34,249 nucleotides of DNA from an uncultured Clostridia bacterium (GTDB lineage Bacteria > Bacillota > Clostridia > TANB77 > CAG-508). This document shows positions 34,051 through 34,249 of this stretch, in pieces. Below the pieces are notes generated by a model. It saw only the letters and a list, made by a program, of their open reading frames with translations, was not told where the DNA came from and did no database searches. The position numbers and the translations under genes were made by a program. The DNA lies in assembly GCA_947628715.1 (NCBI GenBank), contig CANRAW010000011.1, positions 1 through 34,249 of the forward strand. The letters run 5' to 3'. The first letter of the stretch is position 1. The number at the start of each line of letters is the position of its first letter.

Positions 34051-34249
34051 TTTTTATTAATATTTAATTACTTGCAATGAAATTATATACTGGATTCATA
34101 ATTTTTTTAAGTTTCTACTGTATCTCCTATATGATTTCATATCTTATTTAATTATAAAAATATAAACTTCATAAAAATAAATTTCAAAAATTAACAAGTT
34201 GATTTTAAAATATTTCATTGACATTAGATACAAAATACTATAGAATAAA

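Overview
The window is very AT-rich DNA with mostly minus-strand, tightly packed genes: whiA, a minD-minE-rodA cluster, ECF folate transport, a GerS/LolA-like protein, an LPxTG surface protein, rubrerythrin plus rubredoxin, and a short archaeal-type ProRS. This suggests an anaerobic low-GC Firmicute of the Clostridia, probably uncultured and host-associated. That assignment is inference. I saw no rRNA, tRNA, CRISPR array or insertion sequence.

The striking feature is translational. Twelve genes (dprA copy 1, engB, a DUF4832/SGNH surface protein, two tandem HD-GYP genes, mazF, dus, rodA, minE, ecfA, folC and comM) appear frameshifted under the standard code. I located 26 sites that restore or extend the family sequence. 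At every one the surplus base is the C of an in-frame CGG, and reading resumes on the following GGN glycine codon (C|GGN, +1). The repairs rebuild P-loops (comM, engB), the HHE/GYP signature (HD-GYP), the DprA glycine run and family-like C-termini (mazF, folC). Reading both strands by eye, I found no in-frame CGG in any other native-looking gene; CGU, CGC, CGA, AGA and AGG are used as arginine. The only genes-with-CGG exception is a compositionally atypical phosphofructokinase-like gene (16820-17878), which has three CGG codons and an intact ordinary frame. The simplest reading is that CGG is unassigned here and is decoded as a +1 shift, or as a CGGN quadruplet, throughout the genome.

Layout. 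1-8200: a minus-strand run in transcription order UbiA-family prenyltransferase, GT-C-like membrane protein, serS, engB, a DUF4364 gene, proS, folD, dprA1. 8201-13425: an accessory block with the large LPxTG surface protein, a MazF/PemK-like protein and a Swt1-type HEPN protein, with three related intergenic repeats between genes. 13438-16726: lysS, whiA, prmC. 16820-18780: the foreign-looking PFK gene, rubredoxin and rubrerythrin. 18964-20896 (plus strand): tandem HD-GYP phosphodiesterases. 20928-25453: mazF, a LolA/GerS-like protein, dus, rodA, minE, minD. 25591-29443: a small membrane protein and a folate module (ecfT, ecfA, folC, folT with a structured leader). 29740-32519: yraN, a second dprA, comM. 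32990-34050: a Fic protein lacking the motif histidine, behind a promoter embedded in two 41-bp inverted repeats.

Functionally the window mixes tRNA charging, one-carbon/folate metabolism, DNA uptake (comM, two dprA), division-site and wall synthesis (min, rodA), c-di-GMP turnover and small toxin-like genes. Start choices and repaired gene ends are given in the entries. The 199 bases from 34051 to 34249 hold nothing I can identify.
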